In this document: positions 1 to 10,962 of the stretch, in pieces
How positions within the stretch are numbered: position 1 is the stretch's first letter
Layout: each line of letters begins with the position of its first letter
DNA from: an uncultured Caulobacteraceae bacterium
Lineage (GTDB): Bacteria > Pseudomonadota > Alphaproteobacteria > Caulobacterales > Caulobacteraceae
DNA: 64,000 bases
Direction of reading: 5' to 3'
Assembly (NCBI GenBank): GCA_903872075.1
Contig: CAIQJF010000005.1
Location: forward strand, 1 to 64,000
Position numbers and translations under genes: made by a program
Notes under the pieces: model-generated
What the model saw: the letters and a program-made list of their open reading frames with translations, nothing else
Databases searched by the model: none
What the model was told of the DNA's origin: nothing

Positions 1-60
1 ACCCGAGATCTACGCCCGGAAACCCTCAACACCGGCCGCATCGAGACCATCGGCGGCTGA
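1..60 (+). CDS. 3' end of an unidentified gene (partial)
   Basis: Frame 1 is open from the window edge to a TGA at 58-60 and reads as a plausible protein tail ending IETIGG. Only 19 residues are present, too few to identify a family. The call rests on an open frame at the edge and on there being no other gene before the minus-strand lipoprotein that ends at 91. It would be convergent with that gene. Confidence 0.35.
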   Translation, partial: TRDLRPETLNTGRIETIGG

Positions 61-90
61 AAACAGGGCTAAATCACCCTCAACCGATCA

Positions 91-579
91 TCACACGCAA
101 ATAAGCACCCGATGCTCCGGGATTTTCCTCAGCCTGCTAGGTGAGGTGGCCGTCGATTGTGCGTTGCCCGTGGAATGAGAGCTGATGGGATACTCCTGCA
201 CCGTCCGGCCTTCGTCGCGCAGCGAGACGAGCTTCTCTTCTCCATCGTAGCAGATCAGAACTGTGTGAAGATTGCTCTTGGTCGCCGCCTCCGCCGGTGT
301 GGCGACAACCTCGGCCAGTCCCAATGTGAAAAAATCCGCTGCCGCTTCGGTGAATATAATACCGGCCTTGCCAGCCTTGCTCGTACCCTTCGTGTACAAC
401 TTGTAGACATCGCAGGAGTTCGGGCCATCTTTGACGCTGCTTACCGGCGACCCGAGACTGGAGAGAATTTCAAGACGCTTCTGGCCGAGGCTGTACTTGC
501 TGATGTTAACGGCTGACGGGCGGTTCGCCTCCATCACCGTTGAGCAGGCCGCCAATGAGATCGACGCCAGACCGAGCAA
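91..579 (-). CDS. Putative lipoprotein, 5' end probably frameshifted
   Basis: The protein has about 162 residues. It begins with a hydrophobic stretch ending LAAC, a lipobox, so it is probably an envelope lipoprotein processed at that Cys. The rest is soluble and of no recognised family. The first usable start in frame is a TTG at 579, which leaves a signal peptide with no positive N-region. An ATG at 593 lies in another frame. One extra T in the six-T run (minus strand, 578-583) would join it in frame as MRTVFLLGLASISLAAC, a textbook lipoprotein signal. A one-base loss in a homopolymer, real or a sequencing error, is therefore likely. Confidence 0.7.
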   Translation of the reverse strand: MLGLASISLAACSTVMEANRPSAVNISKYSLGQKRLEILSSLGSPVSSVKDGPNSCDVYKLYTKGTSKAGKAGIIFTEAAADFFTLGLAEVVATPAEAATKSNLHTVLICYDGEEKLVSLRDEGRTVQEYPISSHSTGNAQSTATSPSRLRKIPEHRVLICV

Positions 580-830
580 AAAACAGTGCGCATGCAGCCC
601 CCCTTGGCGCTTGGCTTCTGCCGCGCCGTCACAAAGTGATGGAATTGGGGAAGGTGCTCCGCCCCCCGACGGAATTCACTCTGCGCCCGAGCCTGCGCCC
701 CGACGTGGGCGAACTATGCCCTCGCCGCCGGAGCTTGGGAAGCGGGTTCCACAGGCTGGACTACCGGTGGGGCATGACCATTCACCGCGGTGGTCGAAGA
801 TTGATTGACCCCCGGCCGAAACCCCTGAGC

Positions 831-1286
831 CTAGCGGTTCAGGCTGGCCTCGGTCTCCAGCAACCCCTTGCGGGCCAGGCCGTCGGCGCGTTCGTTCATG
901 GGGTGGCCGGCGTGACCCTTGACCCAACGCCAGTCGACCTCGTGACGAAGACGGGCCTCGTCCAGCCGCCGCCAGAGGTCTTCGTTCTTGACCGCGCCCT
1001 TGCTCATGGTCCGCCAGCCACGGGCCTTCCATAACGACAGCCACTGGGTGATGCCGTTGCGCACGTACTGGCTGTCGGTGTGCAGTTCGACGTGACAGGG
1101 GCGCTTTAGGGCGTCGAGGGCCTCGATGGCCGCCGTCAGCTCCATGCGATTATTTGTCGTGGCGGGGTCGCCGCCCCAGATCTCCCGCTCATGGCCGCCC
1201 ATGGTCAGGATCGCGCCCCAGCCGCCAGGACCCGGATTCCCGCGGCAGGAGCCGTCGGTGAAGATCACCACGCGTTCGGTCATCAC
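831..1286 (-). CDS. rnhA: Ribonuclease HI
   Basis: This 151-residue enzyme degrades the RNA strand of RNA:DNA hybrids, for example at R-loops and Okazaki primers. The start has the family signature [16 protein letters not shown] with catalytic Asp11. Glu49 (NRMEL) and Asp71 (HTDSQ) complete the visible carboxylates, and a C-terminal NERAD supplies the fourth Asp. Length is normal for bacterial type 1 enzymes. Its ATG overlaps the stop of thrB by four bases, so the two are translationally coupled, an order common in alphaproteobacteria. Confidence 0.97.
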   Translation of the reverse strand: MMTERVVIFTDGSCRGNPGPGGWGAILTMGGHEREIWGGDPATTNNRMELTAAIEALDALKRPCHVELHTDSQYVRNGITQWLSLWKARGWRTMSKGAVKNEDLWRRLDEARLRHEVDWRWVKGHAGHPMNERADGLARKGLLETEASLNR

Positions 1287-2239
1287 CAGCCGCCGAAGCC
1301 GGGAAGGCCCTCGCGGTGGACGGCCATCTTGCGCTCGTATTCCATCGGGTCCTTGGGGCGGACGAGGGCGCCGGCCGGCGTGGCGGTCCAGTCGTTCAGC
1401 CGCGTGAGGAAGAAACGCAGGGCCGCGCCATGGGCGAGGATCGGCAAGGCGGCCTTCTCTTCGACCGACAGAGGCCGGCGGCGCTCATAGCCCTCCAGGA
1501 ACGCCTGGGCGCTGGTCATGTTGAAGCTGCCGTCGGATTCGAAGCACCAGGCGTTGACCGCCGCGCCGATGTCATAGGCCAGCTGATCCCAGGCGGCGAA
1601 ATAGAAGTCGATGGTCGCCGCGAACCGGCCGTCTGCGAAGAAGACATTGTCGGGGAAATAGTCGGCGTGGACGACGCCCTCGGGCAGGTCCCGTGGCCAG
1701 CGCTCGGCGAACAGCGCCAGATCGCCGCGCACCACGTCGGCCAGACCAGGCTTAAGCGCGTCCGCCGCCGCCGCCAGCGGCGCGAAGACCTCGGCCCAGG
1801 CCTGATGACCCAGAGCGTTCACCCGGCGGCCGGAGAAGCCCTCGGCGGCGCGGTGCAGCCAGCCCAGGCCCTCGCCGGCCTCGCGGCAATGGGCGACGGT
1901 GGGCCGCCGCACCGACAGCCCGGGCAGGAAGGCGACCAGAGCGGCCGGCTTGCCCCGCAGCGTCTTGAGGACGGCGCCGGCGCGGTCGGCGATGGGCGTC
2001 GCGCTCGGATAGCCTCGCGTCGCCAGATACTGCATCAGGCCCAGAAAGAAGGGCAGGTCTTCCCTTTGCACGCGGCGCTCATAGACGGTCAGGATGAAGC
2101 GCCCGGCTGTGGTCTCCAGCATGAAGTTGGAGTTCTCCACGCCCTCGGCGATGCCCTTGAAGGCGACGGCGGCGCCGACGTCGAAATCCGCGAGAAACGC
2201 CTCAAGCTCGGCGTCGGTGATGTCGGTATAGACGGCCAT
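1283..2239 (-). CDS. thrB: Homoserine kinase (ThrB type II)
   Basis: The 318-residue protein phosphorylates homoserine to O-phosphohomoserine in threonine synthesis. It belongs to the aminoglycoside-phosphotransferase fold rather than the GHMP fold. Visible marks are the N-terminal [10 protein letters not shown] start, the nucleotide-binding strand near residues 25-60 (GVENSNFML), and the catalytic loop [11 protein letters not shown] followed by IDFYFA, which gives catalytic and metal-binding Asp residues. It is the first gene of a two-gene operon with rnhA. The gene often found upstream in relatives, ispH, is not here; a divergent exported-protein gene is instead. Confidence 0.93.
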   Translation of the reverse strand: MAVYTDITDAELEAFLADFDVGAAVAFKGIAEGVENSNFMLETTAGRFILTVYERRVQREDLPFFLGLMQYLATRGYPSATPIADRAGAVLKTLRGKPAALVAFLPGLSVRRPTVAHCREAGEGLGWLHRAAEGFSGRRVNALGHQAWAEVFAPLAAAADALKPGLADVVRGDLALFAERWPRDLPEGVVHADYFPDNVFFADGRFAATIDFYFAAWDQLAYDIGAAVNAWCFESDGSFNMTSAQAFLEGYERRRPLSVEEKAALPILAHGAALRFFLTRLNDWTATPAGALVRPKDPMEYERKMAVHREGLPGFGGW

Positions 2240-2367
2240 GGCCCCTGATCGGGGAGGGGGCGGGCCCCGTCAAGCAGGCGTTCGTTGCGGCGCCCCCGAT
2301 ATGCCGTTATCACGCAGGCCTACTGACCCGCAGGCCCACTCCCGGCCGGCGCCGCCCCGGATCCTCC

Positions 2368-3069
2368 ATGTCCCGACTTCGCCCCCTGCTGTTCACGGTT
2401 TGCGCGAGCCTCTCGCTGCTCCAGGCCCTGCCGACCTACGCCCAGATGGGTGGCGGCGGTCGTGGGCGCGGTGGCGGCGGCAGCGACCAGCAGGATCAGG
2501 ATGAGGCCAAGCGCAAAAAGCGGGAGAATGAATTCGGGCAGATTTTCACGCCCCTGCCGCAACTGAAGAACGCCGGTCCCTGTCCTTATGTGAATGTGCT
2601 GTACGACGCGGCGCGCGTTATCGATTTCAAGGACAATGTCGAAGGCTCTGCGGCGGTTCGCTACAGCGGCGAGATTCAGAACATCTCCTCGATCTGCGCC
2701 TACAAGACCGACGCCCCGATCGGCGTGAAGGCGCGGGTGCTGTTCGAACTGGGCCGGGGTCCGCAAGGCGCGGCGCATTCCCACACCTACCGCTACTGGG
2801 TGGCCGTGACCGATCGCAATCATGCGGTCATGGAGAAGGTGACGTTCGACCTGCCTGTGACGTTCCCGGCCGGACAGGACCGCGTAGCCGTGGTCCAGGA
2901 CATCAATCACATCGTCATTCCCCGCAAGGACGCCAACGTCAGCGGAGCCAATTTCGAGATCCTGATCGGATTCGAAGTGACGCCGCAAAACGCCGCCTTC
3001 AACCGTGATGGCAAACGGTTCCGGCCCAATGCCGGCCAGACCCCTCCGGGCGCCGCCAACCCGCCATGA
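2368..3069 (+). CDS. Exported protein of unknown function, coupled to argS
   Basis: The protein has 233 residues. Residues 1-25 form a Sec signal peptide ending TYAQ. A Gly/Arg-rich then charged linker follows (about 26-55), and then a compact domain containing two Cys that could form a disulfide (GPCPY and SSICAY). The C-terminus is Pro/Asn-rich. The stop overlaps the argS start by four bases. I recall a similar pairing in Caulobacter relatives but know no function. The domain looks beta-rich, with alternating hydrophobic residues such as [12 protein letters not shown]. Confidence 0.8.
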   Translation: MSRLRPLLFTVCASLSLLQALPTYAQMGGGGRGRGGGGSDQQDQDEAKRKKRENEFGQIFTPLPQLKNAGPCPYVNVLYDAARVIDFKDNVEGSAAVRYSGEIQNISSICAYKTDAPIGVKARVLFELGRGPQGAAHSHTYRYWVAVTDRNHAVMEKVTFDLPVTFPAGQDRVAVVQDINHIVIPRKDANVSGANFEILIGFEVTPQNAAFNRDGKRFRPNAGQTPPGAANPP

Positions 3070-4865
3070 GCGACCTGAGATCGGGCCTGGGCGAAGCGGT
3101 GGGCGCCGCCTTCGCCGCGCTTGGCCTGCCGGCCGAGCTTGGCCGGGTTACCCCCTCCGACCGCCCCGACCTCGCCGACTTCCAGTGCAATGGCGCCCTG
3201 GCCGCCGCCAAGGCCGCCAAACGCAATCCGCGCGAGATCGCTACGGCGGTGGCGGCCGCGCTGGAGGGTCATCCCATGATCGCCTCGGTGGAGGTGGCGG
3301 GACCAGGCTTCATCAATTTCAAGGCTGCCGCGCCGGCCCTGTCCGATCGCGCCAATGCGCTGACCGTGGACAGCCGCATCGGCGTGTGTCCGGCCGATCC
3401 GGCCCGGCGGGTGCTGGTGGACTACGGGGGCCCCAACGTCGCCAAGGAAATGCACGTCGGCCACCTGCGGGCCTCGATCATCGGCGAATCGATCAAGCGC
3501 ATCTGCCGTTTCCGCGGCGACGAGACCGTGGGCGACGCCCATTTCGGCGACTGGGGCTTCCAGATGGGCCTGCTGATCGTCGCCTGTTGCGACGCCGATC
3601 CAGCCATCGCCGCGGCCCTGGATCTGCTCCTCACCGAGCCGGAGTCCTGGTCGGGCGACGATGAGGCGGGGATCGAGGCCGATTTCGCCGCCCGCATCTC
3701 GCTGGCCGATCTCGATCGGCTCTATCCGGCGGCGGCGGGTCGGGCCAAGACGGACACGGAATTCCGTGACCGCGCCCGGAGGGCCACAGCCGAGCTCCAG
3801 TCCGGACGCTTCGGCTACCGCCTGATCTGGCGGCACTTCGCCCGCATCACCCGGGCCGCGCTCGAGCGGGATTTCCACGCCCTGGGGGTCGATTTCGACC
3901 TGTGGCGCGGCGAGAGCGACGTCGACGGCCTGATCCCGGAGATGGTGGCCGAACTCGACGACAAGGGTCTGCTAATCGAGGATCAGGGGGCCCGGATCAT
4001 CCGGGTGGCGAAGAACGAGGACCGCCGCGAGGTGCCGCCGCTTCTGGTGGTCTCCTCCGAAGGCTCGGCCATGTACGGCACGACCGATCTGGCGACGATC
4101 CTCGACCGCAAGCGGTTCTTCGATCCCGACCTGATCCTCTATGTGGTCGACCAGCGTCAGGCCGACCATTTCGAGACCGTGTTCCGCGCCGCCTATCTGG
4201 CCGGCTACGCCGCCGAAGGGGCCCTGGAGCATATCGGCTTCGGCACCATGAACGGCCCGGACGGCAAGCCCTTCAAGACCCGCGAAGGCGGGGTGCTGAA
4301 GTTGCGCGATCTCATCGACATGGCCAGCGAGAAGGCCCGCGAGCGTCTGCGCGAAGCGGGGCTCGGCGCCGAGCTGCCGCCGGAGGATTTCGAGGCGACG
4401 GCCCTGCAGGTGGCCGTGGCCGCCCTGAAGTTCGCCGACCTGGTCAATTTCCGGGGCACCTCCTACGTCTTCGACCTCGACCGCTTCTCCAGCTTCGAGG
4501 GCAAGACCGGTCCCTATCTGCTCTACCAGGCGGTGCGGGTGAAATCGCTGCTGCGCAGGGCCGCGGGCGAGGGCGTCGCCTCCGGACCCATCTTGGTGGG
4601 CGAGACGGCTGAGCGCGATCTGGTGCTGCTGCTCGACGCCTTCGATCACGCCGTGGCCGAGGCTTATGACAAGCGGGCGCCCAACCTGATCGCCGACCAC
4701 GCCTTCCGCCTGGCCCAGGCCTTCGCGAAGTTTTACGCTGCCTGCCCGGTCTTGATCTCCGCAGGCGAAACGCGCGCCTCTCGCCTCAGCCTCGCCGCCC
4801 TGACCCTCCGTCAGCTGGAACTGGCCCTGGATCTGCTGGGCATCTCGACGCCGGAGCGGATGTAA
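3066..4865 (+). CDS. argS: Arginyl-tRNA synthetase
   Basis: This class I aminoacyl-tRNA synthetase has 599 residues, a normal length, and charges tRNA-Arg in the cytoplasm. It has an N-terminal Add-1 type domain (about 1-100), the HIGH-type signature HVGH near residues 130-133, and [10 protein letters not shown] near 400 in place of a canonical KMSKS, as is common in ArgRS. The C-terminal helical anticodon-binding domain ends with [16 protein letters not shown]. It overlaps the upstream exported-protein gene by four bases. Confidence 0.97.
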   Translation: MSDLRSGLGEAVGAAFAALGLPAELGRVTPSDRPDLADFQCNGALAAAKAAKRNPREIATAVAAALEGHPMIASVEVAGPGFINFKAAAPALSDRANALTVDSRIGVCPADPARRVLVDYGGPNVAKEMHVGHLRASIIGESIKRICRFRGDETVGDAHFGDWGFQMGLLIVACCDADPAIAAALDLLLTEPESWSGDDEAGIEADFAARISLADLDRLYPAAAGRAKTDTEFRDRARRATAELQSGRFGYRLIWRHFARITRAALERDFHALGVDFDLWRGESDVDGLIPEMVAELDDKGLLIEDQGARIIRVAKNEDRREVPPLLVVSSEGSAMYGTTDLATILDRKRFFDPDLILYVVDQRQADHFETVFRAAYLAGYAAEGALEHIGFGTMNGPDGKPFKTREGGVLKLRDLIDMASEKARERLREAGLGAELPPEDFEATALQVAVAALKFADLVNFRGTSYVFDLDRFSSFEGKTGPYLLYQAVRVKSLLRRAAGEGVASGPILVGETAERDLVLLLDAFDHAVAEAYDKRAPNLIADHAFRLAQAFAKFYAACPVLISAGETRASRLSLAALTLRQLELALDLLGISTPERM

Positions 4866-4868
4866 GGC

Positions 4869-5843
4869 TCAGGCGAGGACCATCGGCGCGTGCTCAAGCC
4901 GCGTCAGCCAGTAGTCGGCGTCATAGGCCGGATCGTCGGTGAGATAGCGCCACAGCTTGACGCGGTTGACGAACTCCAGCCGTCCCGTGTCCTGCTCGAA
5001 CCAGGGTTCGGGGGTCATCAGGATCGCCGCCACCGTGTCCGACGCCGGCCGGCCCTTCACATAGAAGATCGGGCGCTGGGATTCCGACGCCGGCCGGTCG
5101 GTCACATCCCACTGCCGTGATTGCGAGCCCGACGCATGCATGCGGATTTTGAACATGGTCCGGGTGTCGTCGGAATGATTGACCCCGCCGCCATGCCAGA
5201 TGCCGTGGTGCATGAAGAGCAGGGTGCCGGCTTCGCAGACCATGTGCTGCTGACCGCGCACGTTCTGATAGCGGCCGAGGGCCACTTCGCTGACCTTGCG
5301 CAGATGGGTGCCGGGGATGAAGCGCGTGCCGCCCATCTCCCGTGTGACCGCGTGCGGATAGTACATGATCTGCACGTCGAAGGCCAAGCGCGGGTCGATC
5401 GTGGAGTCCTGGTGGGTGTGCTGCGAGACATTCTCGCCGCCGGCCGCCTGATGATAGCGGGGCGGGAAGGTCATGTGCAGGAAGTGGTGGTCGAACACGG
5501 GGTTCTCGCCCAGCAGGCTGCGGATCGCGCCCCGCACCAGCGGCAGGTCGAGCAGGCGCTGTAAGGCCGTCCCTTCGCTGTAGGCCTGGAAAAGCGGCGT
5601 ACCCGGCGCGACTTCCGGTATCTCGTTTTGCGCCAGCATCTGGCCATAGGCGGCGCGCAGCTTGCGGCCCGCCTCCGCGTCCGGGGCGTCGCCCGCTTCG
5701 GCCATGAATTGTGCGTTGATGTCGCCGGGGACGACCCCGTCGAAGCGCAGGAAGCCCCGGGCGACAAAGCTGGCCATCTGTTCGTCCGAGAGCAGCGGGA
5801 GCGATTGGGCGGCGGCGGATGGGGTCACGGCGTTTCGATCCAT
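4869..5843 (-). CDS. Phytanoyl-CoA dioxygenase (PhyH) family oxygenase
   Basis: A 324-residue Fe(II)/2-oxoglutarate-dependent oxygenase. The facial triad is visible as HQD within QHTHQDSTIDP and a distal His in MHHGIWHGGG; an Arg nearby (RTMFKIRMH) can bind 2-oxoglutarate. The substrate is unknown, since the family ranges from fatty acyl-CoA to small metabolites. Its start lies inside the 3' end of a small upstream gene (19-base overlap), so the two are probably cotranscribed. It converges with argS, leaving three bases between them. Confidence 0.85.
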   Translation of the reverse strand: MDRNAVTPSAAAQSLPLLSDEQMASFVARGFLRFDGVVPGDINAQFMAEAGDAPDAEAGRKLRAAYGQMLAQNEIPEVAPGTPLFQAYSEGTALQRLLDLPLVRGAIRSLLGENPVFDHHFLHMTFPPRYHQAAGGENVSQHTHQDSTIDPRLAFDVQIMYYPHAVTREMGGTRFIPGTHLRKVSEVALGRYQNVRGQQHMVCEAGTLLFMHHGIWHGGGVNHSDDTRTMFKIRMHASGSQSRQWDVTDRPASESQRPIFYVKGRPASDTVAAILMTPEPWFEQDTGRLEFVNRVKLWRYLTDDPAYDADYWLTRLEHAPMVLA

Positions 5844-6103
5844 TGTTCGAACCAGAACTCATATTTCAAATAGGCGAGGTCGAATTCCTCACCGCGGGGA
5901 TGGGGCAGGAGCTGGGACGCCTGGAACAGCCGCCAGCCGTCCGTCAGGGCCGCAAGACCCGTGGCGTAAGGTGTCTCGTCCGCATCGCCAGCCATGTGCA
6001 GAGTCTCGGCCGTTCCGTCATAGCGGGCCCAGCCCACCACGGGAGAATCCAGCGCCGAATTCGCCAGATAGAGCACCAGCACCTTCTGTCGGCCCCCGCC
6101 CAT
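5825..6103 (-). CDS. Small conserved-looking hypothetical protein
   Basis: A 92-residue soluble protein starting from the ATG at 6103 (MGGGRQKVLVLYLANSAL). I do not recognise the family. It is acidic and rich in aromatics towards the end (YLKYEFWFEQWIETP), has no signal peptide or membrane segment, and has coding-like codon bias in this frame. Longer versions of the frame run antisense over the riboswitch and gcvT and are not believable. It overlaps the PhyH oxygenase start by 19 bases and probably shares its transcript. Confidence 0.65.
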   Translation of the reverse strand: MGGGRQKVLVLYLANSALDSPVVGWARYDGTAETLHMAGDADETPYATGLAALTDGWRLFQASQLLPHPRGEEFDLAYLKYEFWFEQWIETP

Positions 6104-6240
6104 GTCGCCTCTTTTCCGTTGATCCCCCGACTGCGCGGGGCGTTGCGCCGGGACCGAAGCACAACGCTTGGGCGTCGTCCAGAACGGGCTCGCCGATGCG
6201 CTTGCCGCGCTTGACTCCATCCAGCCGCTCGCCCAGTTAC

Positions 6241-6460
6241 GGACGACTCTCGCGGGAGAGGCCGGACGATTCTTCCCCAGTCCGGCGCCGAAGGCGCAAC
6301 CGCCCCGGAAACGCTCAGGCAAAAGGACCGCGACAGTCTGACGAACGCTGGAAAGAGACTCGTGCGGCATCCTTGACGGGCCCGGACGTGGATCGCCGAA
6401 GGAGCAAGGTCCGGCTGAGTTCGCTGGACCGGAAACTCTCAGGCCCAAAGGACAGCGGGG
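6241..6460 (+). promoter_or_regulatory. Tandem glycine riboswitch upstream of gcvT
   Basis: Two glycine aptamers stand in series. The first (about 6241-6340) has CGGGAGAG, the GCCGAAGG core and the closing CTCAGGCAAAAGGAC. The second (about 6346-6460) has GGAAAGAGACTC, CGCCGAAGGAGCAA and CTCAGGCCCAAAGGACAG. These are hallmark conserved segments of the class. Glycine binding usually switches on the cleavage operon so that excess glycine is degraded, and the gene order here agrees. About 65 bases separate it from the gcvT start, which hold the expression platform; no clear U-tract terminator is seen there. Confidence 0.95.
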
Positions 6461-6526
6461 GCGTGCGCGGGATGACGGGTTGTCCGTCTTTCCAGAGCAC
6501 CCGCCCGTGGAGCCTTTGGTAGCGAC

Positions 6527-7687
6527 GTGACAGGCGAAGCCCTCAAGACAACACCGCTCGCAGCGGCCCACGCCGCCCTCGGCGCCCGTATGACGCCCTT
6601 CGCGGGTTACGACATGCCCGTTCAATATCCGGCCGGCATCCTCAAGGAGCATCTCTGGACCCGCGCGCACGCCGGGGTGTTCGACGTCTCGCACATGGGT
6701 CCCGCGTTCCTGGATCTGGTCGCGCCGAGCGGCGATCCGGACGCTGACCACAGGTCCGTGGCGGCGCTGATCGAGCCCCTGGTCTGTGGCGACATCCGGG
6801 GGCTCAAGCCCGGTCAGATCCGCTACACCCTGCTGCTCAATGCCGAGGGCGGCATGCACGATGACCTGATGATTGCCCGGCCCGCCGAGGTTTCGCGCCA
6901 GGGCGGTCTCTATATCGTCGTCAACGCCGGTACGAAGGAGGCTGATTTCGCCGCGATCGCGGCGGCGGCCGGCAATGCGGCCCGGCTGACACGGGCTGAC
7001 GACGGCGCGCTGATCGCCGTCCAAGGCCCGGAGGCGATCGCCATCGTCGCGGACTTCCTGCCCGCCGCGGCCGACCTGGAGTTCATGACCTTCACGACGG
7101 CGACCTTCGCGGGCGCGCCGGTGACCGTGGCGCGATGCGGCTACACGGGCGAGGACGGCGTGGAGATTCTGGCGCCGGCCTCGACGGCTGCGACGCTTTG
7201 GGACCGGATTCTTGCCGACAGCCGCGCCCAGCCTGTCGGTCTGGGCGCGCGGGATTCACTGCGCCTGGAAGCCGGGCTCCCACTCTATGGCCATGACGCC
7301 GATAAGACGGTCTCGCCGATCGAAGCGGGCCTCGCCTTCGCCGTCTCGAAGCGTCGCCTGAAGGCGGCGGATTTCCCCGGCGCCGCGCGGATCGCCGCCG
7401 AACTCGCCGGCGGTCTCACCCGGGTCCGCGTGGGCCTGCGTGTGCAAGGCGCGCCGGCGCGGGAGGGCGCCGAGATCGCCGCCGCCGATGGGGCCGTCGT
7501 CGGCGTGGTCACCAGCGGCGGGTTCGCGCCCAGCCTGTCGGCCCCTGTCGCCATGGGCTTCGTGCCCCCCGCCCTCGCGGCGCCTGGGACGTTTCTGTCG
7601 GTCCTCGTGCGTGGCCGCGTGCAACCGGCCGAGGTCGTCCCCCTGCCATTCGTCCCCCACCGCTACGTCCGCAAGATAAAATCGTGA
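6527..7687 (+). CDS. gcvT: Glycine cleavage system T protein (aminomethyltransferase)
   Basis: A 386-residue protein that moves the methylene group from the aminomethyl-lipoyl H-protein to tetrahydrofolate, releasing ammonia. Typical features are the N-terminal [24 protein letters not shown] region, GVFDVSHMG, and [14 protein letters not shown] at 6527 is the best start, as it opens the usual N-terminus shortly after the riboswitch. It is the first gene of gcvT-H-PA-PB and lies under the tandem glycine riboswitch. Confidence 0.95.
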   Translation: MTGEALKTTPLAAAHAALGARMTPFAGYDMPVQYPAGILKEHLWTRAHAGVFDVSHMGPAFLDLVAPSGDPDADHRSVAALIEPLVCGDIRGLKPGQIRYTLLLNAEGGMHDDLMIARPAEVSRQGGLYIVVNAGTKEADFAAIAAAAGNAARLTRADDGALIAVQGPEAIAIVADFLPAAADLEFMTFTTATFAGAPVTVARCGYTGEDGVEILAPASTAATLWDRILADSRAQPVGLGARDSLRLEAGLPLYGHDADKTVSPIEAGLAFAVSKRRLKAADFPGAARIAAELAGGLTRVRVGLRVQGAPAREGAEIAAADGAVVGVVTSGGFAPSLSAPVAMGFVPPALAAPGTFLSVLVRGRVQPAEVVPLPFVPHRYVRKIKS

Positions 7688-7701
7688 AGGAAAACAACAA
7701 T

Positions 7702-8067
7702 ATGCGCTTCACCAAGGATCACGAATGGGTCGAGATAGACGGAGATGTCGCCACCGTCGGCATCACCGCCTATGCCGCTGAACAACTGGGTGATGTGGTG
7801 TTCGTGGACCTTCCGGAGCCGGGCAAGGCCATGACGGCAGGGGAACCCATGGCGGTTGTGGAGAGCGTCAAGGCCGCGTCGGACGTCTATGCGCCGCTCA
7901 CCGGCGACGTCACCGCCGCCAATGGTGAACTGACCGACAATCCCCAGACCGTGAATGATCAACCGGAAGGCGCCGGCTGGTTCGTGAAGATCAAGCTGTC
8001 AGATCCGCACCAGGTCGACGCCCTGATGGACCGGGCGGCCTATGAGACCTTCCTGGCGACCCTCTGA
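7702..8067 (+). CDS. gcvH: Glycine cleavage system H protein
   Basis: A 121-residue lipoyl carrier that shuttles the aminomethyl intermediate between P, T and L proteins. Residues 1-9 (MRFTKDHEW) match the family, and Lys57 in the ESVKAAS motif is the lipoylation site. The ATG at 7702 is chosen over a GTG at 7684 because the protein starts with the conserved MRFTKDHEW and a GAAGGA ribosome site lies about ten bases upstream. The gap to gcvT is 14 bases and to gcvPA one base. Confidence 0.96.
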   Translation: MRFTKDHEWVEIDGDVATVGITAYAAEQLGDVVFVDLPEPGKAMTAGEPMAVVESVKAASDVYAPLTGDVTAANGELTDNPQTVNDQPEGAGWFVKIKLSDPHQVDALMDRAAYETFLATL

Positions 8068-8068
8068 T

Positions 8069-9415
8069 ATGCGCTACCTGCCCCTCACCCCCGACGACCG
8101 CACGGCCATGCTGGCGGTGATCGGCGTCGACACCGTCGACGCCCTGTTCGTCGACGTTCCCGATGCCGCGCGCCTCGCCGGTCCTGTCGATCTGCCGCAT
8201 CACGCCTCCGAAATGGCGGTGGAGCGGGATCTGGTCCGGATGGCGGCGCGCAATCGCGCGGCGGGGGCAGGGCCATTTTTTTGTGGGGCGGGGGCCTATC
8301 GCCACCATGTGCCTGCCAGCGTCGACCATCTGATCCAGCGGTCGGAGTTCCTGACCAGCTATACGCCCTATCAGCCGGAAATCGCCCAGGGCACCTTGCA
8401 GGTCCTGTTCGAATTTCAGTCCCAGGTGTCGGCCCTGACCGGTCTGCCGGTGGCCAACGCCTCCATGTACGACGGTTCCACGGCCTGCGCCGAGGCGGTG
8501 CTCATGGCGACCCGGGTCACGCGCCGGCGTAAGGCGGTGCTCTCCGGCGGCCTGCATCCGCACTACGCCGAGACGGTCCACACCTTGGCGCATAACGCCG
8601 GAGTCGAGGTTAACGCCCTGCCGGCGGCCGTTGACGCCGAGGCGGCCGTACTGGCGGCTATCGATGCCGAGACGGCCTGTGTTGTGGTCCAGACCCCCAA
8701 CGTCTTCGGTACGGTCACCGACGTCACCGCCATCGCCGCGGCGGCCCATGCCGCCGGCGCGCTGCTGATCGTGACGACCACGGAGGCGGTGTCGTTCGGT
8801 CTGCTCAAATCGCCGGGCGAGATGGGCGCCGACATCGCCGTGGCGGAGGGTCAGTCGATCGGCAACAGTCTGAATTTCGGCGGCCCCTATGTCGGTCTGT
8901 TCGCCTGCACGGAAAAACTGATGCGGCAGGCGCCGGGGCGGCTGTGCGGGGAAACGGTGGACGCGGAAGGCCGCCGCGGGTTCGTCCTGACACTCTCCAC
9001 GCGCGAGCAACATATCCGGCGGGACAAGGCGACCTCGAACATCTGCACCAACTCGGGCCTCTGCGCCCTGGCCTTCTCGATCCACATGTCGCTCCTGGGC
9101 GGCGCGGGTCTGGAACGGCTGGCCAGGATCAATCACGCCAGGGCCCGGCGCACCCGCGACGCCCTCGCCGCCGTGCCGGGCGTCGAGATTCTGACGCCGC
9201 GCTTCTTCAACGAATTCGCCGTCCGCCTGCCGCGGCCAGCGGCAGACGTGGTCGAGGCCCTCCTGACCCGTGATGTCGTCGCCGGCGTGCCGTTCTCCCG
9301 TCTCGCCCCGGCGGCGGGCCTGGACGATGTGCTGCTGGTCTGCGCCACCGAGACCACCACCGACGGGGATATCGCCGCCTTCGCCTCGGCCCTGACCGCG
9401 GAGCTCGCCCGATGA
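8069..9415 (+). CDS. gcvPA: Glycine dehydrogenase (decarboxylating) subunit 1
   Basis: A 448-residue N-terminal half of the P protein, which decarboxylates glycine with PLP and loads the aminomethyl group on GcvH. The start [10 protein letters not shown] and the segments [28 protein letters not shown] and [13 protein letters not shown] are typical of the alpha subunit in organisms with a split P protein. The ATG at 8069 follows gcvH by one base. Its end overlaps gcvPB by four bases, so subunit amounts are probably coupled. Confidence 0.96.
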   Translation: MRYLPLTPDDRTAMLAVIGVDTVDALFVDVPDAARLAGPVDLPHHASEMAVERDLVRMAARNRAAGAGPFFCGAGAYRHHVPASVDHLIQRSEFLTSYTPYQPEIAQGTLQVLFEFQSQVSALTGLPVANASMYDGSTACAEAVLMATRVTRRRKAVLSGGLHPHYAETVHTLAHNAGVEVNALPAAVDAEAAVLAAIDAETACVVVQTPNVFGTVTDVTAIAAAAHAAGALLIVTTTEAVSFGLLKSPGEMGADIAVAEGQSIGNSLNFGGPYVGLFACTEKLMRQAPGRLCGETVDAEGRRGFVLTLSTREQHIRRDKATSNICTNSGLCALAFSIHMSLLGGAGLERLARINHARARRTRDALAAVPGVEILTPRFFNEFAVRLPRPAADVVEALLTRDVVAGVPFSRLAPAAGLDDVLLVCATETTTDGDIAAFASALTAELAR

Positions 9416-10962
9416 GTATGGTCAATGTCGGCCGGCCCACACGGCCTGAACAGAGTCTCGATCTTGGACCGTCGCCGGGCGCCGGCCGCGGGCTGCAGCA
9501 GTACGAGCCGCTCATTTTCGAACTGGGGGGCTGGGGGAAGACCGGTGTCGATTTCGAGGGTGTGGAGGGTGATCTCGACGCGGTCGATCTTGACGGCCTG
9601 ACCCGCGGCGCTCAGCCGGCCCTGCCCGGCCTCTCCGAACCGGAGACCCTTCGCCACTACGTCAGGCTCTCGCAGAAGAACCACGCCATCGACCTGGCGC
9701 TCTATCCGCTGGGCTCCTGCACCATGAAACACAACCCACGGCTGGACGAGAAGCTCGCCCGGCTGCCTGGATTCGCCGACGTCCATCCTCTGCAGCCACA
9801 GTCGACGGTCCAGGGCGCCCTGGCATTGATGGAAACCCTGTCTCACTGGCTCGAAACCCTCACAGGTCTGCCCGCCGTGGCCCTTTCGCCCAAGGCGGGC
9901 GCCCATGGCGAACTCTGCGGTCTGCTCGCCATCCGCGGCGCGCACGACGCCCGCGGCGAGGCGCGGCGCACCGTACTGGTCCCAACGTCCGCGCACGGCA
10001 CAAATCCCGCCAGCGCCGCTCAGGTGGGCTATCAGGTTCGTGAGATCGCCCAGACGGCCGATGGCCGGGTGGATCTCGCCGACCTCGCCGCGCAGCTGGG
10101 CCCGGACGTGGCGGCGGTGATGGTGACCAATCCGAACACCTGCGGTCTGTTTGAGCGTGATGTCGTGGAGATTGCCCGACTGACCCATGCCGCCGGGGCC
10201 TATTTCTACTGCGATGGGGCCAATTTCAACGCCATCGTCGGCCGGGTGCGTCCCGCCGATCTTGGCGTCGACGCCATGCACATCAACCTGCACAAGACGT
10301 TTTCCACGCCTCATGGCGGTGGCGGGCCGGGCGCAGGACCGGTGGTGCTGAGCGCGGCCCTGGCCCCCTATGCGCCCACGCCATGGCTCATCCGCGAAGG
10401 TGACACTCTGCGCCTGGAGGAAGGGGCCGTGGGCCCGGCGGCCGCCACTCAAGGCCGGGTCAGCGCCTTCCACGGCCAGATGGGCATGTACGTCCGCGCC
10501 CTCGCCTACATGATGAGTCACGGCGCGGACGGACTTCGGCAAGTGGCCGAGGACGCGGTCCTCAACGCCAACTATGTGAAGGCAAGGCTCTCGGCCGCCA
10601 TGAGTCCGGCCTTCCCGGAGGGGCCGTGCATGCATGAGGCCCTCTTTGACGACACCTGGCTGGATGGCACGGGGATCACCACGCTCGATTTCGCCAAGGC
10701 GATGATCGATGAGGGTTTCCACCCGATGACCATGTACTTCCCTCTGGTGGTCCACGGGGCGATGCTCATCGAGCCGACCGAGACGGAGTCGCGGCTGGAG
10801 CTCGACCGTTTCTGCGACACTTTGCTGGGACTGGCCGCGGCGGCGCGTGCGGGCGAGGTCGAACGGTTCCGCGGTGCGCCCTTCCATGCCCCCCTGCGGC
10901 GACTGGACGAGACCCTGGCCGCTCGCAAACCCAAACTTCGCTGGACCCCGACGGCGCGCTGA
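9412..10962 (+). CDS. gcvPB: Glycine dehydrogenase (decarboxylating) subunit 2
   Basis: A 516-residue beta subunit carrying the PLP site. Lys295 within [16 protein letters not shown] is the Schiff-base lysine. [10 protein letters not shown] and HGTNPASAA are also family motifs. It pairs with GcvPA to make the active decarboxylase and closes the operon. The fourth protein of the complex, lipoamide dehydrogenase (L), is not in the window and is probably shared with other dehydrogenases. Confidence 0.97.
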   Translation: MSMVNVGRPTRPEQSLDLGPSPGAGRGLQQYEPLIFELGGWGKTGVDFEGVEGDLDAVDLDGLTRGAQPALPGLSEPETLRHYVRLSQKNHAIDLALYPLGSCTMKHNPRLDEKLARLPGFADVHPLQPQSTVQGALALMETLSHWLETLTGLPAVALSPKAGAHGELCGLLAIRGAHDARGEARRTVLVPTSAHGTNPASAAQVGYQVREIAQTADGRVDLADLAAQLGPDVAAVMVTNPNTCGLFERDVVEIARLTHAAGAYFYCDGANFNAIVGRVRPADLGVDAMHINLHKTFSTPHGGGGPGAGPVVLSAALAPYAPTPWLIREGDTLRLEEGAVGPAAATQGRVSAFHGQMGMYVRALAYMMSHGADGLRQVAEDAVLNANYVKARLSAAMSPAFPEGPCMHEALFDDTWLDGTGITTLDFAKAMIDEGFHPMTMYFPLVVHGAMLIEPTETESRLELDRFCDTLLGLAAAARAGEVERFRGAPFHAPLRRLDETLAARKPKLRWTPTAR

